DNA of 64,000 nt from JBDFMH01 sp047238125 (GTDB lineage: Bacteria > Pseudomonadota > Alphaproteobacteria > Sphingomonadales > Sphingomonadaceae), in contig NZ_JBDFMH010000001.1 in NCBI RefSeq assembly GCF_047238125.1, forward strand, positions 62,001-126,000, written 5' to 3'. Numbering within the stretch: position 1 is the stretch's first letter; every line of letters begins with the position of its first letter. Below the pieces are notes generated by a model. It made no database searches. It worked only from the letters and a program-made list of their open reading frames with translations, and had not been told where the DNA came from. The position numbers were made by a program, and so were the translations under genes. This document shows, in pieces, positions 25,484 through 34,006 of this stretch.

Positions 25484-26503
25484 GTGTCGCACGCAAGCGC
25501 AGTGAACGGACCGGGAATCGCGGTCGTCATTCCGACTTTGAACGAAGCCGCGGGCATCGCGGCGGTGATCGATCGGCTGCGCGAGGATCTGCCCGACGAC
25601 CGACCGGTGCGGCTGATCGTGGCGGATGGCGGGAGCAGCGATGCCACGCGCGAGATCGTGGCCGGCATCGCCGCGACCGACCACCGCGTGGCGCTGATCG
25701 ACAATCCGGCGCGGCTGCAATCGGCGGCGGTGAACCTGGTGGCGCGGCAATGTGCAGGCTGGGCAGAACTGCTGGTGCGGTGCGATGCGCATGCGCTGTA
25801 CCCACCCGGCTTCGTGCGCGCAGTGGCAGACGCGCTGGAGCGGAGCGGGGCCGATTCGGTGGTGGTGCCGATGGATTCGGAAGGCACCACGTGCACGGGC
25901 CGCGCGATCGCCTGGGTATCCGACACGCCGGCGGGATCGGGTGGATCCGCGCATCGCGGCGGGCGCGCGAGCGGTTATGTCGACCATGGCCACCATGCCG
26001 GCTGGCGGCTGGCGCGCTTTCTTGCGGCGGGCGGCTATGACGAAAGCTACAGCCATAACGAGGATGCCGAGCTGGATTGCCGGCTGAACCGCAGCGGCGG
26101 GCGGATCTGGCTGGATGCCGATATCCGCATCACCTACTTCGTGCGGCCCACGCTCGGCGCGCTCTGGCGGCAATATCGCAACTATGGCCGGGGGCGATCG
26201 CGCACCGTGCGCCGCCATCCCGGATCGATGCGTGCGCGCCAGCTGGCTGTGCCGGGGTTCGTGGCGGCGAACGCGCTGGCGTCGCTGCTGGGCCTGGTGT
26301 GGGGATGGGCGCTGCTGCTGCCGGCCGCTTATCTGGGGGCGTTGGGGTTTATCTCGGTGCAGGTGGCGCTGCGGCGGCGATCGGCGTGCGGGCTGCTGGC
26401 GGGGCCGGCCGCGCTGGTGATGCATGTCGCCTGGGCTCTGGGCTTCGCCGGCGGCATGCTGGCGATCCGCGAGCGACCTTGGCGGCGCGAGGCACTGGCA
26501 TGA
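25484..26503 (+). CDS. GT2 glycosyltransferase, ExoA-like
   Basis: A GT-A fold family 2 glycosyltransferase of 339 residues. Motifs in order: VVIPTLNEAAGIAAVIDRL, LIVADGGSSDAT, RCDAHALYPPGFV in the DxD place, and HNEDAELDCRLNRSGGRIWLD with the acidic catalytic ED. Two or three C-terminal membrane helices follow (residues about 255-330), as in ExoA-type enzymes that act at the membrane face. The start is a GTG only five bases after the kinase stop, with no good ribosome site, so coupling is likely. The sugar is unknown. Confidence 0.9.
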   Translation: MSHASAVNGPGIAVVIPTLNEAAGIAAVIDRLREDLPDDRPVRLIVADGGSSDATREIVAGIAATDHRVALIDNPARLQSAAVNLVARQCAGWAELLVRCDAHALYPPGFVRAVADALERSGADSVVVPMDSEGTTCTGRAIAWVSDTPAGSGGSAHRGGRASGYVDHGHHAGWRLARFLAAGGYDESYSHNEDAELDCRLNRSGGRIWLDADIRITYFVRPTLGALWRQYRNYGRGRSRTVRRHPGSMRARQLAVPGFVAANALASLLGLVWGWALLLPAAYLGALGFISVQVALRRRSACGLLAGPAALVMHVAWALGFAGGMLAIRERPWRREALA

Positions 26504-27411
26504 CGGGCGCACGCAGCACGATCGTGACGCCGACCTATCGGCCGGACCTGCAGCTGACCCGCGACCTGTGCGCCAGCATCGACCGGCATTTCGCGATGGA
26601 CTATCGCCATCTGGTGATCGTGCCGCGCAGCGACCGGCGGCTGTTCGCCGATCTGGCCGGGCCGCGCCGCGAGGTGTTGATCGCGGAGGATGTGCTCGGG
26701 CCGCTCGGCCTGTTCAAACTGCCGCTGCCTTCGCGAATCCATATTCCCGGTTTGATCGACAAGCGCTTGCGCGAACAATGGATCAAGCGCGGGCAGGGCC
26801 GGGTGGGCGGCTGGCTGGTGCAGCAGATCATCAAGCTAGCCTCGGCCTCACTCACTGATGACAAGCTGCTGGTGTTCATCGACAGCGACCTGCACTTCAT
26901 CCGCACGGTGGACGACGCCCTCTATCGGGTGGGCGGCAAGGTGCGGCTGCACCGCAACCCCGGCGGGCTGGCGAGTGCGGCGCACCATGACTGGCGCCGC
27001 AGCGCGATCGCGTTGCTGGGGCTGGACGGCGCGGCGGTGCCTGAGGAGGGCTATATCGGCAATGTCGTGACCTGGCGGCGCCCGGTGCTGCAGGCGATGC
27101 TGGCACGGATCGAGGCGGTGACCGGGACCGATTGGGCAAGCGCGGTGGTGCGCGCCAAGGCCGTGTCGGAATATATGCTCTACGGCTATTTCGTCGCGCA
27201 CGGCGGCGCGGGGGAAACCGGCCATGCGATCGAGCCGTTCGGCGGCGTCCATTCGCTGTGGCGCGATACCGCGGAGGCGAAGGACGCCTTCCTAGGCGGG
27301 TTGCGGCCCGAGCATGTGGCGATCCACATCCAGTCCGCGATCACCACCGATCCAGCCGCGCGCGCCGCGCTGATCGCGGAAGCATCGCGCCGTCAGGGGG
27401 CAGCGGCGTGA
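26500..27411 (+). CDS. DUF6492-type glycosyltransferase-like protein
   Basis: A protein of 303 residues that starts like a GT-A transferase (STIVTPTYRPDLQLTRDLCAS) and has a central LLVFIDSDLHFIRTVDD with a DSD in the DxD position. The remaining sequence, for example EGYIGNVVTWRRPVLQAML and SEYMLYGYFVAHG, fits what I remember of the DUF6492 family. Function is unproven, but a sugar-transfer role in the same polysaccharide is the simplest reading. Its ATG overlaps the GT2 stop and its own stop overlaps the GTG of the next acyltransferase. Confidence 0.75.
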   Translation: MTGARSTIVTPTYRPDLQLTRDLCASIDRHFAMDYRHLVIVPRSDRRLFADLAGPRREVLIAEDVLGPLGLFKLPLPSRIHIPGLIDKRLREQWIKRGQGRVGGWLVQQIIKLASASLTDDKLLVFIDSDLHFIRTVDDALYRVGGKVRLHRNPGGLASAAHHDWRRSAIALLGLDGAAVPEEGYIGNVVTWRRPVLQAMLARIEAVTGTDWASAVVRAKAVSEYMLYGYFVAHGGAGETGHAIEPFGGVHSLWRDTAEAKDAFLGGLRPEHVAIHIQSAITTDPAARAALIAEASRRQGAAA

Positions 27412-28529
27412 CGATCGGCCGCGCGGCCGGCGGCACCGTCTGGAACATCCAGATCCTGCGGTTCGTGGCGGCGGCGATGGTGCTGTTCGGCCATCTGCAG
27501 CACGAAGTGACGCAGCGCCCGGCGATGGCGGACGGGTTCCAAGCGGTCGATCTGGTCTGGTGGGCGGGCGGCGTCGACATCTTCTTCGTGATCAGCGGCT
27601 TCATCATGTATCACATCGCCGGTCACGAGTTCGGCGCGCCGGGCGCGGCGCGCAAGTTCGTGGTGCGGCGGCTGATCCGGCTGGTGCCGCCCTACTGGGC
27701 GTTCACGCTAGTCGCGCTGGCGGTAATGGCGCTGCTGCCCGCGCAGATGGCAATGAACAGCAGCAGCCTAGGGCATATCCTGGCGTCCTTCGCATTCCTG
27801 CCGTGGCCAAACCCGGCGGGGGACTATTTCCCGGTGCTCGTGCTGGGTTGGACGCTGAACTACGAGATGCTGTTCTACGCGATCTTCGCGCTGGGCCTGC
27901 TGTTTGCGCGGCGGATCGGTCTGCCGCTGATCGCGGCGCTGCTGCTGGTGCTGGCAGCGGGGCAGATGTTCGACTGGTGGCGCGACGACTGGCCGCTGGG
28001 TGCCTGGCGCAATACGATGATGATTGAGTTCCTGTTCGGGATCGGCATCGCGATGCTGCACGAACGCGGGGTTCGGCTGGGCGTGGCGGGGGCTTGGATC
28101 GTGATCGCCGCGGGTCTGGGGAGCCTGATTGCGATGCCGCTGTTCGGTTGGGCGGGCGGCGACTGGACGTGGCGCTTCCTGTGGGCTGGCGGGCCGGCGC
28201 TGCTGCTGGTGGCGGGCGGCGCGCTGATCCGCGACGAGGGAAGGCCCGGCCCGGTGCGCCGGCTGTTCGTGTTCGGCGGCGACACGTCCTATGCGCTCTA
28301 CCTGTCGCACCCGTTCGTGCTGAGTGCCGCGGCGATGGCGGCAGCCGCGATCGGGATGGACGATGCATGGACCTACATCATTATCGCGGGCGCCGCGTGC
28401 TTGCTGGCGGCGGCGGCCTGGTTCGTTATCGTGGAACGACCGACCTATCGATGGTTGACCCGTGCCTATGAACGGCGGTGGCCATCGCGGTCGTCCGCCC
28501 GAACCGTCGGCGTGACGGCTCGCTCATGA
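27408..28529 (+). CDS. Second acyltransferase family 3 membrane protein
   Basis: A polytopic O-acyltransferase of 373 residues with family landmarks NIQILRFVAAAMVLFGH (conserved His), DIFFVISGFIMY, RRLIRLVPPYW, a TLNYEMLFY segment and a C-terminal SYALYLSHPF. It is clearly distinct from the acyltransferase at 18722, so the polymer may carry two acyl decorations or the same group at two positions. The GTG start is fixed by the GTGA overlap with the DUF6492 gene. The stop overlaps the next ATG. Confidence 0.92.
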   Translation: MTIGRAAGGTVWNIQILRFVAAAMVLFGHLQHEVTQRPAMADGFQAVDLVWWAGGVDIFFVISGFIMYHIAGHEFGAPGAARKFVVRRLIRLVPPYWAFTLVALAVMALLPAQMAMNSSSLGHILASFAFLPWPNPAGDYFPVLVLGWTLNYEMLFYAIFALGLLFARRIGLPLIAALLLVLAAGQMFDWWRDDWPLGAWRNTMMIEFLFGIGIAMLHERGVRLGVAGAWIVIAAGLGSLIAMPLFGWAGGDWTWRFLWAGGPALLLVAGGALIRDEGRPGPVRRLFVFGGDTSYALYLSHPFVLSAAAMAAAAIGMDDAWTYIIIAGAACLLAAAAWFVIVERPTYRWLTRAYERRWPSRSSARTVGVTARS

Positions 28530-29242
28530 AGCGTCGGAACCGCAGCAGGCGGGCTGTCGCATTTGCGGTGTTGTCGCTTGCTGCGACTCCGCTGGCGGCC
28601 GTCGCCCAGCACCCGATTATTCTAGAACGGCTGCAGGGTTGGAACGCCGCGGCTCCTGCACCTCCCGCCAACGCAATCAGGGACGTGGTGAAGGCGCGGG
28701 CACAGCAGATCTACGGGGAAAACGGTACTTGTGCAGCGTCCGAAATCTCGATCGACAACGTCGAGCCGGCGACCGCCGACCGCTTCGCCTTCAACGCGCT
28801 CGTTCGGGCTGCGGTAAAGAATGCTTGGTTCGTGACGGCCCGGATCCCCGGCTGCGATCCGGTGCCGGTGCGCTATATGATCACCCGCCAGCTTGACGAC
28901 ACTCTCACCACGGTGCGCGTGAATCGCGGCAATTCACACGCCTGGGAATCGCTGATCGGCGATACGCTTCCCAATGCCATATTGGCCGCGGATGCAGCGC
29001 TCGAGCGTTCAGGTAAGAAGTGCCAGGATAACAAGCCGGTCCTCGGCATCCTGCGGATCGAGTCCGAGCAAACCGGACTCGGGGCCAAGGTCTTCGGCAT
29101 TCATTATCAAGGCAGCTGGGCTGAGGTCTGGCCGGTAGCCATGTGCGGCAAGATTGTCGAAGTAACGGTCGAATTCACTGCAGATGGAGATGGTGGCGCC
29201 TACACGCGCATTCCCGGTGGCAGGGTCCGCGTTCTCCCTTGA
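28526..29242 (+). CDS. Secreted protein of unknown function
   Basis: A protein of 238 residues with a signal peptide (basic MKRRNRSRR, hydrophobic core, cleavage near AVAQH). The mature part has five cysteines (in GTCAAS, PGCDP, KKCQD and AMCGK among others), consistent with periplasmic disulphides. I recognise no domain. The ATGA overlap with the acyltransferase places it at the end of the polysaccharide operon, although its base composition is slightly less GC-rich than the genes before it. It converges with the regulator at 29294. Confidence 0.7.
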   Translation: MKRRNRSRRAVAFAVLSLAATPLAAVAQHPIILERLQGWNAAAPAPPANAIRDVVKARAQQIYGENGTCAASEISIDNVEPATADRFAFNALVRAAVKNAWFVTARIPGCDPVPVRYMITRQLDDTLTTVRVNRGNSHAWESLIGDTLPNAILAADAALERSGKKCQDNKPVLGILRIESEQTGLGAKVFGIHYQGSWAEVWPVAMCGKIVEVTVEFTADGDGGAYTRIPGGRVRVLP

Positions 29243-29293
29243 GGAAATGCCAGGCGCCACGGCCCCGCCGGCACGTGACGCCCTGCGAGCACC

Positions 29294-30070
29294 TTACTCG
29301 ATGATGATCGCGAACACCCGCCAGCCGCCATCCTCGCGCGCGAGGGTGACGGTTTCGATGGCGTCGGGCTTGTTGGCGAAGCTGGTGCGGAACTTGACGA
29401 CGTCATAGCCATCGGGCGGCGCGGGGAAATTCTGCTGGCTGAGCAATGTGCGCGATGCGACCGCGCCGAGCGGCACGCGCACCTTCTCGGAAGTATCGGC
29501 CCACACCTTGGCGGAATTGATCTTGCGGAACGATGCGCCGAACTGACGATAGCTTTCATCCCAGCGGCCCTGATCGACGAGAGTGAGGAACTGGCGCGCG
29601 GTCTCGGTAGCGTCGGACACCGGGGTAGCGGCGGCTCCGGCTTCGACGGGCGGGGTGGCGGCGGGCTGGGCCGCGAACAGAAGAGCGAGAACTCCGAGGG
29701 CAAGCGTCATCGCGATTACTCCGATCATCAGGGGGCTCACCGGCCCCCGGTCCGCGCCGCTGCTCGGCGCGCCCTCGTCATCGGATCGGGCGGGGTCGGC
29801 GTCGTCCCCAAAAGGCGTGTCCCCAAGGCTTTCGGGGGCGGTGGCGGCGGTAGCGTTGCCTTCCGCATCGAGCAGCAGACGGGCCGCTTCGCGACTGCTG
29901 GAGACGCCCATCTTGCGCCGGGCATCACGCAACCGTTCGTTGATCGTATGGATCGACAAATCGAGCGCGCGCGCGATCGACTTCGCATCGTGCCCGCGCA
30001 CCATCAGGCGCAGCGTTTCCTTCTCCTTTTCGGTGAGCGACCAAGAGGCGTGATCGATCGGCATGTTCAT
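29294..30070 (-). CDS. LuxR-type HTH regulator with membrane helix and DUF4019 domain
   Basis: A 258-residue protein of unusual layout. Residues about 8-68 are a LuxR/GerE-type helix-turn-helix (LTEKEKETLRLMVRGHDAKS, IARALDLSIHTINERLRDAR, RKMGVSS). An acidic linker leads to one membrane helix (LMIGVIAMTLALGVLALLFA), and about 110 residues beyond it match the DUF4019 domain (TARQFLTLVDQGRWDESYRQ, ending DGGWRVFAIIIE). With the HTH inside and DUF4019 in the periplasm it could be a one-component sensor. The start is uncertain: ATGs at 30070 and 30064 both lack a clear ribosome site. Confidence 0.82.
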   Translation of the reverse strand: MNMPIDHASWSLTEKEKETLRLMVRGHDAKSIARALDLSIHTINERLRDARRKMGVSSSREAARLLLDAEGNATAATAPESLGDTPFGDDADPARSDDEGAPSSGADRGPVSPLMIGVIAMTLALGVLALLFAAQPAATPPVEAGAAATPVSDATETARQFLTLVDQGRWDESYRQFGASFRKINSAKVWADTSEKVRVPLGAVASRTLLSQQNFPAPPDGYDVVKFRTSFANKPDAIETVTLAREDGGWRVFAIIIE

Positions 30071-30212
30071 GGCATCATGGACTAGGTCGGGCAGCGGGGG
30101 CCAGCCACCCCGAAAAATTCGTACCCGCCGCCACGCTCCACGGTTCGAGCAATGCGCTTTCCGCGGCACCCCGGCGACCCTATGGATCGATCAGGGAATC
30201 GAGGAGCCGACC

Positions 30213-31325
30213 ATGAAGACCCGTGCCGCCGTCGCATTCGAGGCGAAGAAGCCGCTCGAGATCGTCGAGCTCGATCTGGATGGGCCGAAGGCGGGCGAAG
30301 TGCTGGTCGAGATCATGGCGACGGGCATCTGCCACACCGATGCCTACACGCTGGACGGGTTCGACAGCGAAGGCATCTTCCCTTCGATCCTGGGCCATGA
30401 AGGCGCGGGTATCGTGCGCGAGGTCGGCGCGGGCGTAACCAGTGTGGTGCCCGGTGACCATGTGATCCCGCTCTACACACCGGAATGTCGGCAGTGCAAA
30501 AGCTGCCTCAGCGGCAAGACCAACCTGTGCACCGCGATCCGCGCGACGCAAGGGAAGGGTCTGATGCCGGATGGCACCACGCGGTTCAGCTACAAGGGTC
30601 AGCCAATCTATCATTATATGGGCTGTTCGACCTTCTCGAACTTCACGGTGCTGCCCGAGATCGCGGTCGCCAAGATCCGCGAGGACGCGCCGTTCAAGAC
30701 CAGCTGCTACATCGGCTGCGGGGTGACGACGGGCGTGGGCGCGGTCGTGAACACCGCCAAGGTGCAGGTGGGGGAGAATGTCGTCGTCTTCGGGCTCGGA
30801 GGGATCGGGCTGAACGTGATCCAGGGCGCGAAGCTGGCGGGCGCGGCGAAGATCATCGGCGTCGACATCAACCCGGACCGGGAGGAGTGGGGCCGCCGCT
30901 TCGGCATGACGGACTTCCTGAACTCGAAGGGCCTGAGCCGCGAGGAGACGGTGGCGAAGGTGCTGGAGCTGACCGATGGCGGCGCGGACTATACGTTCGA
31001 CGCGACCGGCAATACCGAAGTGATGCGCACCGCGCTGGAGGCGTGCCATCGCGGATGGGGCACATCGATCATCATCGGTGTGGCCGAAGCCGGCAAGGAG
31101 ATCGCGACCCGGCCCTTCCAGCTCGTGACCGGGCGGAACTGGCGCGGCACCGCGTTCGGCGGGGCCAAGGGGCGGACAGACGTACCCAAGATTGTCGACT
31201 GGTACATGAACGGCCAGATCGAGATCGATCCGATGATCACGCACGTGCTGACGCTGGACGAGATCAACAAGGGGTTCGACCTGATGCATGCGGGCGAGAG
31301 CATCCGCAGCGTCGTCCTGTATTGA
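30213..31325 (+). CDS. frmA: S-(hydroxymethyl)glutathione dehydrogenase (class III ADH)
   Basis: A zinc enzyme of 370 residues that oxidises the formaldehyde-glutathione adduct to S-formylglutathione with NAD. Catalytic zinc ligands are in TGICHTDAYTLDG and LGHEGAG; the structural zinc loop is CRQCKSCLSGKTNLC. The nucleotide fold has VFGLGGIGLNVIQGAKLAGA. Length and motifs fit class III closely. GAGGAG precedes the ATG. Downstream genes (VOC protein, fghA, fdhD) complete a formaldehyde detoxification operon, and the HTH protein at 29294 is divergent from it. Confidence 0.97.
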   Translation: MKTRAAVAFEAKKPLEIVELDLDGPKAGEVLVEIMATGICHTDAYTLDGFDSEGIFPSILGHEGAGIVREVGAGVTSVVPGDHVIPLYTPECRQCKSCLSGKTNLCTAIRATQGKGLMPDGTTRFSYKGQPIYHYMGCSTFSNFTVLPEIAVAKIREDAPFKTSCYIGCGVTTGVGAVVNTAKVQVGENVVVFGLGGIGLNVIQGAKLAGAAKIIGVDINPDREEWGRRFGMTDFLNSKGLSREETVAKVLELTDGGADYTFDATGNTEVMRTALEACHRGWGTSIIIGVAEAGKEIATRPFQLVTGRNWRGTAFGGAKGRTDVPKIVDWYMNGQIEIDPMITHVLTLDEINKGFDLMHAGESIRSVVLY

Positions 31326-31339
31326 GTGGGAGCGGGACC

Positions 31340-31735
31340 ATGTTCAGCCATGTCCATATCGGCAGCAACGATATCGCGCGATCCAAGCGCTTCTACGATG
31401 CGATCATGGATGCACTGGGGGGTGCAACGAGCTGGAAGGATCCGGACCGCGATCGCTGGTTCTGGGTGCGCGATGATGCCTTCCTGGTTGTCGGCACGCC
31501 GCTCGATGGCGAGACGGCAACGGCCGGGAACGGCATGACAGTCGGGTTCAAGGTCATGTCGCCGGAGCAGGGCGACGCCTGGCACGCAGCGGGGCTGGCC
31601 AATGGCGGTAGCGCGATCGAGGACCCGCCCGGGCTTCGCGATCGTGGCGCACGCGGGAAAATCTACCTCGCCTATCTGCGCGATCCGGACGGCAACAAAC
31701 TCTGCGCGCTGAAGATGATGGGAACGGCGGCTTGA
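31340..31735 (+). CDS. VOC (glyoxalase-fold) family protein
   Basis: A small cytoplasmic protein of 131 residues with the vicinal-oxygen-chelate fold: an N-terminal HVHIGSNDIARSKRFYDAIM and a C-terminal AYLRDPDGNKLCALK with the usual metal-ligand Glu replaced near the end. Relatives include glyoxalase I and dioxygenases, but many have no known activity. It lies between frmA (14 bases) and fghA (TGATG overlap), so it is expressed with glutathione-dependent formaldehyde oxidation and may handle a related glutathione adduct. The exact reaction is unknown. Confidence 0.9.
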   Translation: MFSHVHIGSNDIARSKRFYDAIMDALGGATSWKDPDRDRWFWVRDDAFLVVGTPLDGETATAGNGMTVGFKVMSPEQGDAWHAAGLANGGSAIEDPPGLRDRGARGKIYLAYLRDPDGNKLCALKMMGTAA

Positions 31736-32574
31736 TGATCGAGACGATTTCCACCACGAAGGCGCATGGCGGCATGCAGGGCGTCTACCGCCATGCATCC
31801 ACGGCGACCGGCACGGACATGACCTTCTCCGTCTTCGTGCCGCCACATGAGGACGGCGCACGGCTGCCGGTCGTCTGGTATCTGTCGGGACTGACCTGCA
31901 CGCATGCGAACGTGACCGACAAGGGCGAGTATCGCGCCGCCTGCGCCGAGTTCGGCCTGATCTTCGTCGCACCCGACACCAGCCCGCGCGGTGACGGCGT
32001 GCCGGACGATGCCGAGAGCGCCTATGATTTCGGGCTGGGCGCGGGCTTCTATGTCGATGCGACCGAACCGCCGTTCGCCGAAAATTACCGCATGTGGAGC
32101 TATGTGACCGAGGAATTGCCGGCGCTGATCGCGGCGGAATTTCCCGCCGACCCGAGCCGGCAATCGATCATGGGCCATTCGATGGGCGGTCACGGCGCGT
32201 TGACGATCGGGCTCAGCTTCCCCGATCGCTTTCGAGCAGTCTCCGCCTTCGCGCCGATCGTGGCGCCGTCTCGGGTGCCTTGGGGGCAGAAGGCGCTGCA
32301 CGGCTATCTGGGTGATGACCGGACCGCGTGGGCGCGACACGACGCGGTGGCGCTGATCGAAGCCGGGGCAAGGGTGCCGGACCTGCTGGTCGATCAGGGC
32401 GACGCCGATCAGTTCCTGGCCGAGCAGCTGAAGCCCGACTTGCTGGCAGCAGCTTGCGAACGCGCCGGGATCGCGCTGACGCTGCGGATGCAGCCCGGCT
32501 ACGACCACAGCTATTATTTCATATCGACCTTCATGGCGGATCAGCTGCGCTGGCATGCCGATCGGTTGCGCTGA
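31735..32574 (+). CDS. fghA: S-formylglutathione hydrolase
   Basis: An alpha/beta hydrolase of 279 residues that splits S-formylglutathione into formate and glutathione, the second step after FrmA. The serine nucleophile is in IMGHSMGGHGALTIGL; the acid and histidine lie in LVDQGDADQFL and PGYDHSYYFI. Other family landmarks include LPVVWYLSGLTCTHANVTDKG and APDTSPRGDGVPDD. The ATG at 31735 shares a base with the VOC gene stop; a TTG one codon before is less likely. It matches the family's usual length. Confidence 0.96.
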   Translation: MIETISTTKAHGGMQGVYRHASTATGTDMTFSVFVPPHEDGARLPVVWYLSGLTCTHANVTDKGEYRAACAEFGLIFVAPDTSPRGDGVPDDAESAYDFGLGAGFYVDATEPPFAENYRMWSYVTEELPALIAAEFPADPSRQSIMGHSMGGHGALTIGLSFPDRFRAVSAFAPIVAPSRVPWGQKALHGYLGDDRTAWARHDAVALIEAGARVPDLLVDQGDADQFLAEQLKPDLLAAACERAGIALTLRMQPGYDHSYYFISTFMADQLRWHADRLR

Positions 32575-33357
32575 GTGACCGAACCGGCCGGCGCGAGCCT
32601 GCGTACGCTCCAGCGGATCGCGGTCGGGGGCGGGACAGGCGCTATCGCACGGCCGATCGCGATCGAGATGCCGGTCGCGATCGAGGTCAACGGCATCGGC
32701 TATGCCGTGCTGATGGCAACGCCAGCCGACCTTGCTGATCTGGCGACCGGGTTCGCGCTGGCGGAGCGGCTGGCGGATGCGGCCGCGGACGTCGAGGATG
32801 TGGACCTGCACCATGTGGACGACGGCGTGATCGCGCGGATCACGTTGCGTCGCGATCTGGCCGGACGGATCCTGGAACGGGTTCGGCACCGGGCATCGGA
32901 ATCGGGCTGCGGGCTGTGCGGCATCGAGACGATCGAGCAGGCGCTGCGTCCGTTGCCGCCGCTTGCGGCCGGCCCCTTGGCGGAAGACGCAGCGATCTTT
33001 CGCGCTCTGGCGGCGCTGGCCGATCATCAGCCGCTGAACCGCGCGACCGGGGCGGCGCATGCGGCGGCGCTGTGCGCGGCCGACGGCACGATCCGGTTGG
33101 TGCGCGAGGATGTCGGCCGGCACAACGCGCTCGACAAGCTGGTCGGCGCGATGGCGCGGGGCGGGCTGGGCTGGGACGGCGGCTTTGCGCTGATGAGTTC
33201 GCGCTGCTCGTTCGAGCTGGTCGAGAAGGCGGTGCTGGCAGGCTGCCCGCTGCTGGCGACGATTTCCGCGCCGACCACGCTGGCACTGGCGCGCGCCGCG
33301 GCGGCGGGGCTGGCGCTGCGCGTGCTGGCGCGCGGGGATGCGATGCTGGCGGGCTGA
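32575..33357 (+). CDS. fdhD: Formate dehydrogenase sulfurtransferase FdhD
   Basis: A 260-residue protein that passes sulfur to the molybdenum cofactor of formate dehydrogenase. The active-site cysteines are in SGCGLCGIE (CxxC). Other landmarks: ATPADLADLATGFALAE, TGAAHAAALC in place of TGGVHAA, REDVGRHNALDKLVGA and ISAPTTLALARA. The GTG start directly follows the fghA stop. Its place after fghA suggests that formate from formaldehyde is meant for a formate dehydrogenase encoded elsewhere; none is in the window. Confidence 0.95.
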   Translation: MTEPAGASLRTLQRIAVGGGTGAIARPIAIEMPVAIEVNGIGYAVLMATPADLADLATGFALAERLADAAADVEDVDLHHVDDGVIARITLRRDLAGRILERVRHRASESGCGLCGIETIEQALRPLPPLAAGPLAEDAAIFRALAALADHQPLNRATGAAHAAALCAADGTIRLVREDVGRHNALDKLVGAMARGGLGWDGGFALMSSRCSFELVEKAVLAGCPLLATISAPTTLALARAAAAGLALRVLARGDAMLAG

Positions 33358-33414
33358 GCGGCACGCGGAATCGACGAGCCGTGGCGGACGGGGTTCGGCG
33401 CGTGCCAATTCCTT

Positions 33415-33443
33415 TTGACTTACGCAGGTTGCAGGGTTCTACA
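33415..33443 (+). promoter_or_regulatory. Probable promoter of the HU gene
   Basis: TTGACT at 33415-33420 and TCTACA at 33438-33443 are spaced by 17 bases, a normal sigma-70 layout with a good -35 and a weak -10 box. It lies about 60 bases before the HU start. Confidence 0.45.
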
Positions 33444-33501
33444 TCGGCATTCGTGGCCGCCGCGATTCCATCGCAGGGCCGGCCGGAGAGAGGGGCTAGG
33501 A

Positions 33502-33774
33502 ATGAACAAACAGGAGCTGATCGGCGCGGTCGCGGATGCGACGGGCCTCGGCAAGGGCGACGCGACCCGCGCGGTGGAGGCGGTGTTCGATACCGTCGGC
33601 GGCGCGCTGAAGAAGGGCGACGAGGTGCGGCTGGTGGGCTTCGGCACCTTTTCCGTCAGCAAGCGCAAGGCATCGACCGGGCGCAACCCGCGGACTGGCG
33701 AGCCGATGACGATCAAGGCATCGAGCCAGCCGAAGTTCAAGGCGGGCAAGACGCTGAAGGATTCGGTGAACTGA
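33502..33774 (+). CDS. hup: HU family DNA-binding protein
   Basis: A nucleoid protein of 90 residues, the usual HU length. It starts MNKQELIGAVADATGLGKGD, has the beta-arm region LVGFGTFSVSKRKASTGRNP followed by the intercalating-proline segment RTGEPMTIKAS, and ends KAGKTLKDSVN. HU dimers bend and wrap DNA. The ATG at 33502 fits all of these; upstream in-frame sequence does not look like protein. It has its own promoter-like sequence and a following hairpin, so it is probably a single-gene unit. Confidence 0.97.
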   Translation: MNKQELIGAVADATGLGKGDATRAVEAVFDTVGGALKKGDEVRLVGFGTFSVSKRKASTGRNPRTGEPMTIKASSQPKFKAGKTLKDSVN

Positions 33775-33780
33775 ACGGCG

Positions 33781-33802
33781 GGCGCCGGGCACGCCCGGCG
33801 CC
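33781..33802 (+). terminator. GC-rich hairpin after the HU gene
   Basis: GGCGCCGGGC at 33781-33790 is followed two bases later by its exact complement at 33793-33802. It begins seven bases after the HU stop. There is no T-run, so termination strength is uncertain. Confidence 0.4.
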
Positions 33803-33898
33803 GCATCGCCCGCGATGGCCGGCCCCGTATTCGGGCGCATCGCATTCGGGCTGGACAGCGCGGCGGCGCTCCCTTAATCGGCCGCCTTCACGAAGCGT

Positions 33899-33973
33899 GG
33901 GCGCATAGCTCAGCGGTAGAGCACACCCTTCACACGGGTGGGGTCGCAGGTTCAATCCCTGCTGCGCCCACCA
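33899..33973 (+). tRNA. tRNA-Val (CAC anticodon)
   Basis: A complete cloverleaf of 75 bases. The acceptor stem is GGGCGCA with TGCGCCC, the anticodon arm is CACCC-TTCACAC-GGGTG with anticodon CAC (codon GTG), and the T-arm has GGTTCAATCC. Discriminator A and an encoded CCA end close it at 33970-33973. Confidence 0.95.
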
Positions 33974-34006
33974 CGCTTCGGGCCGCGACGGCGGCCGCAT
34001 CCCGCA

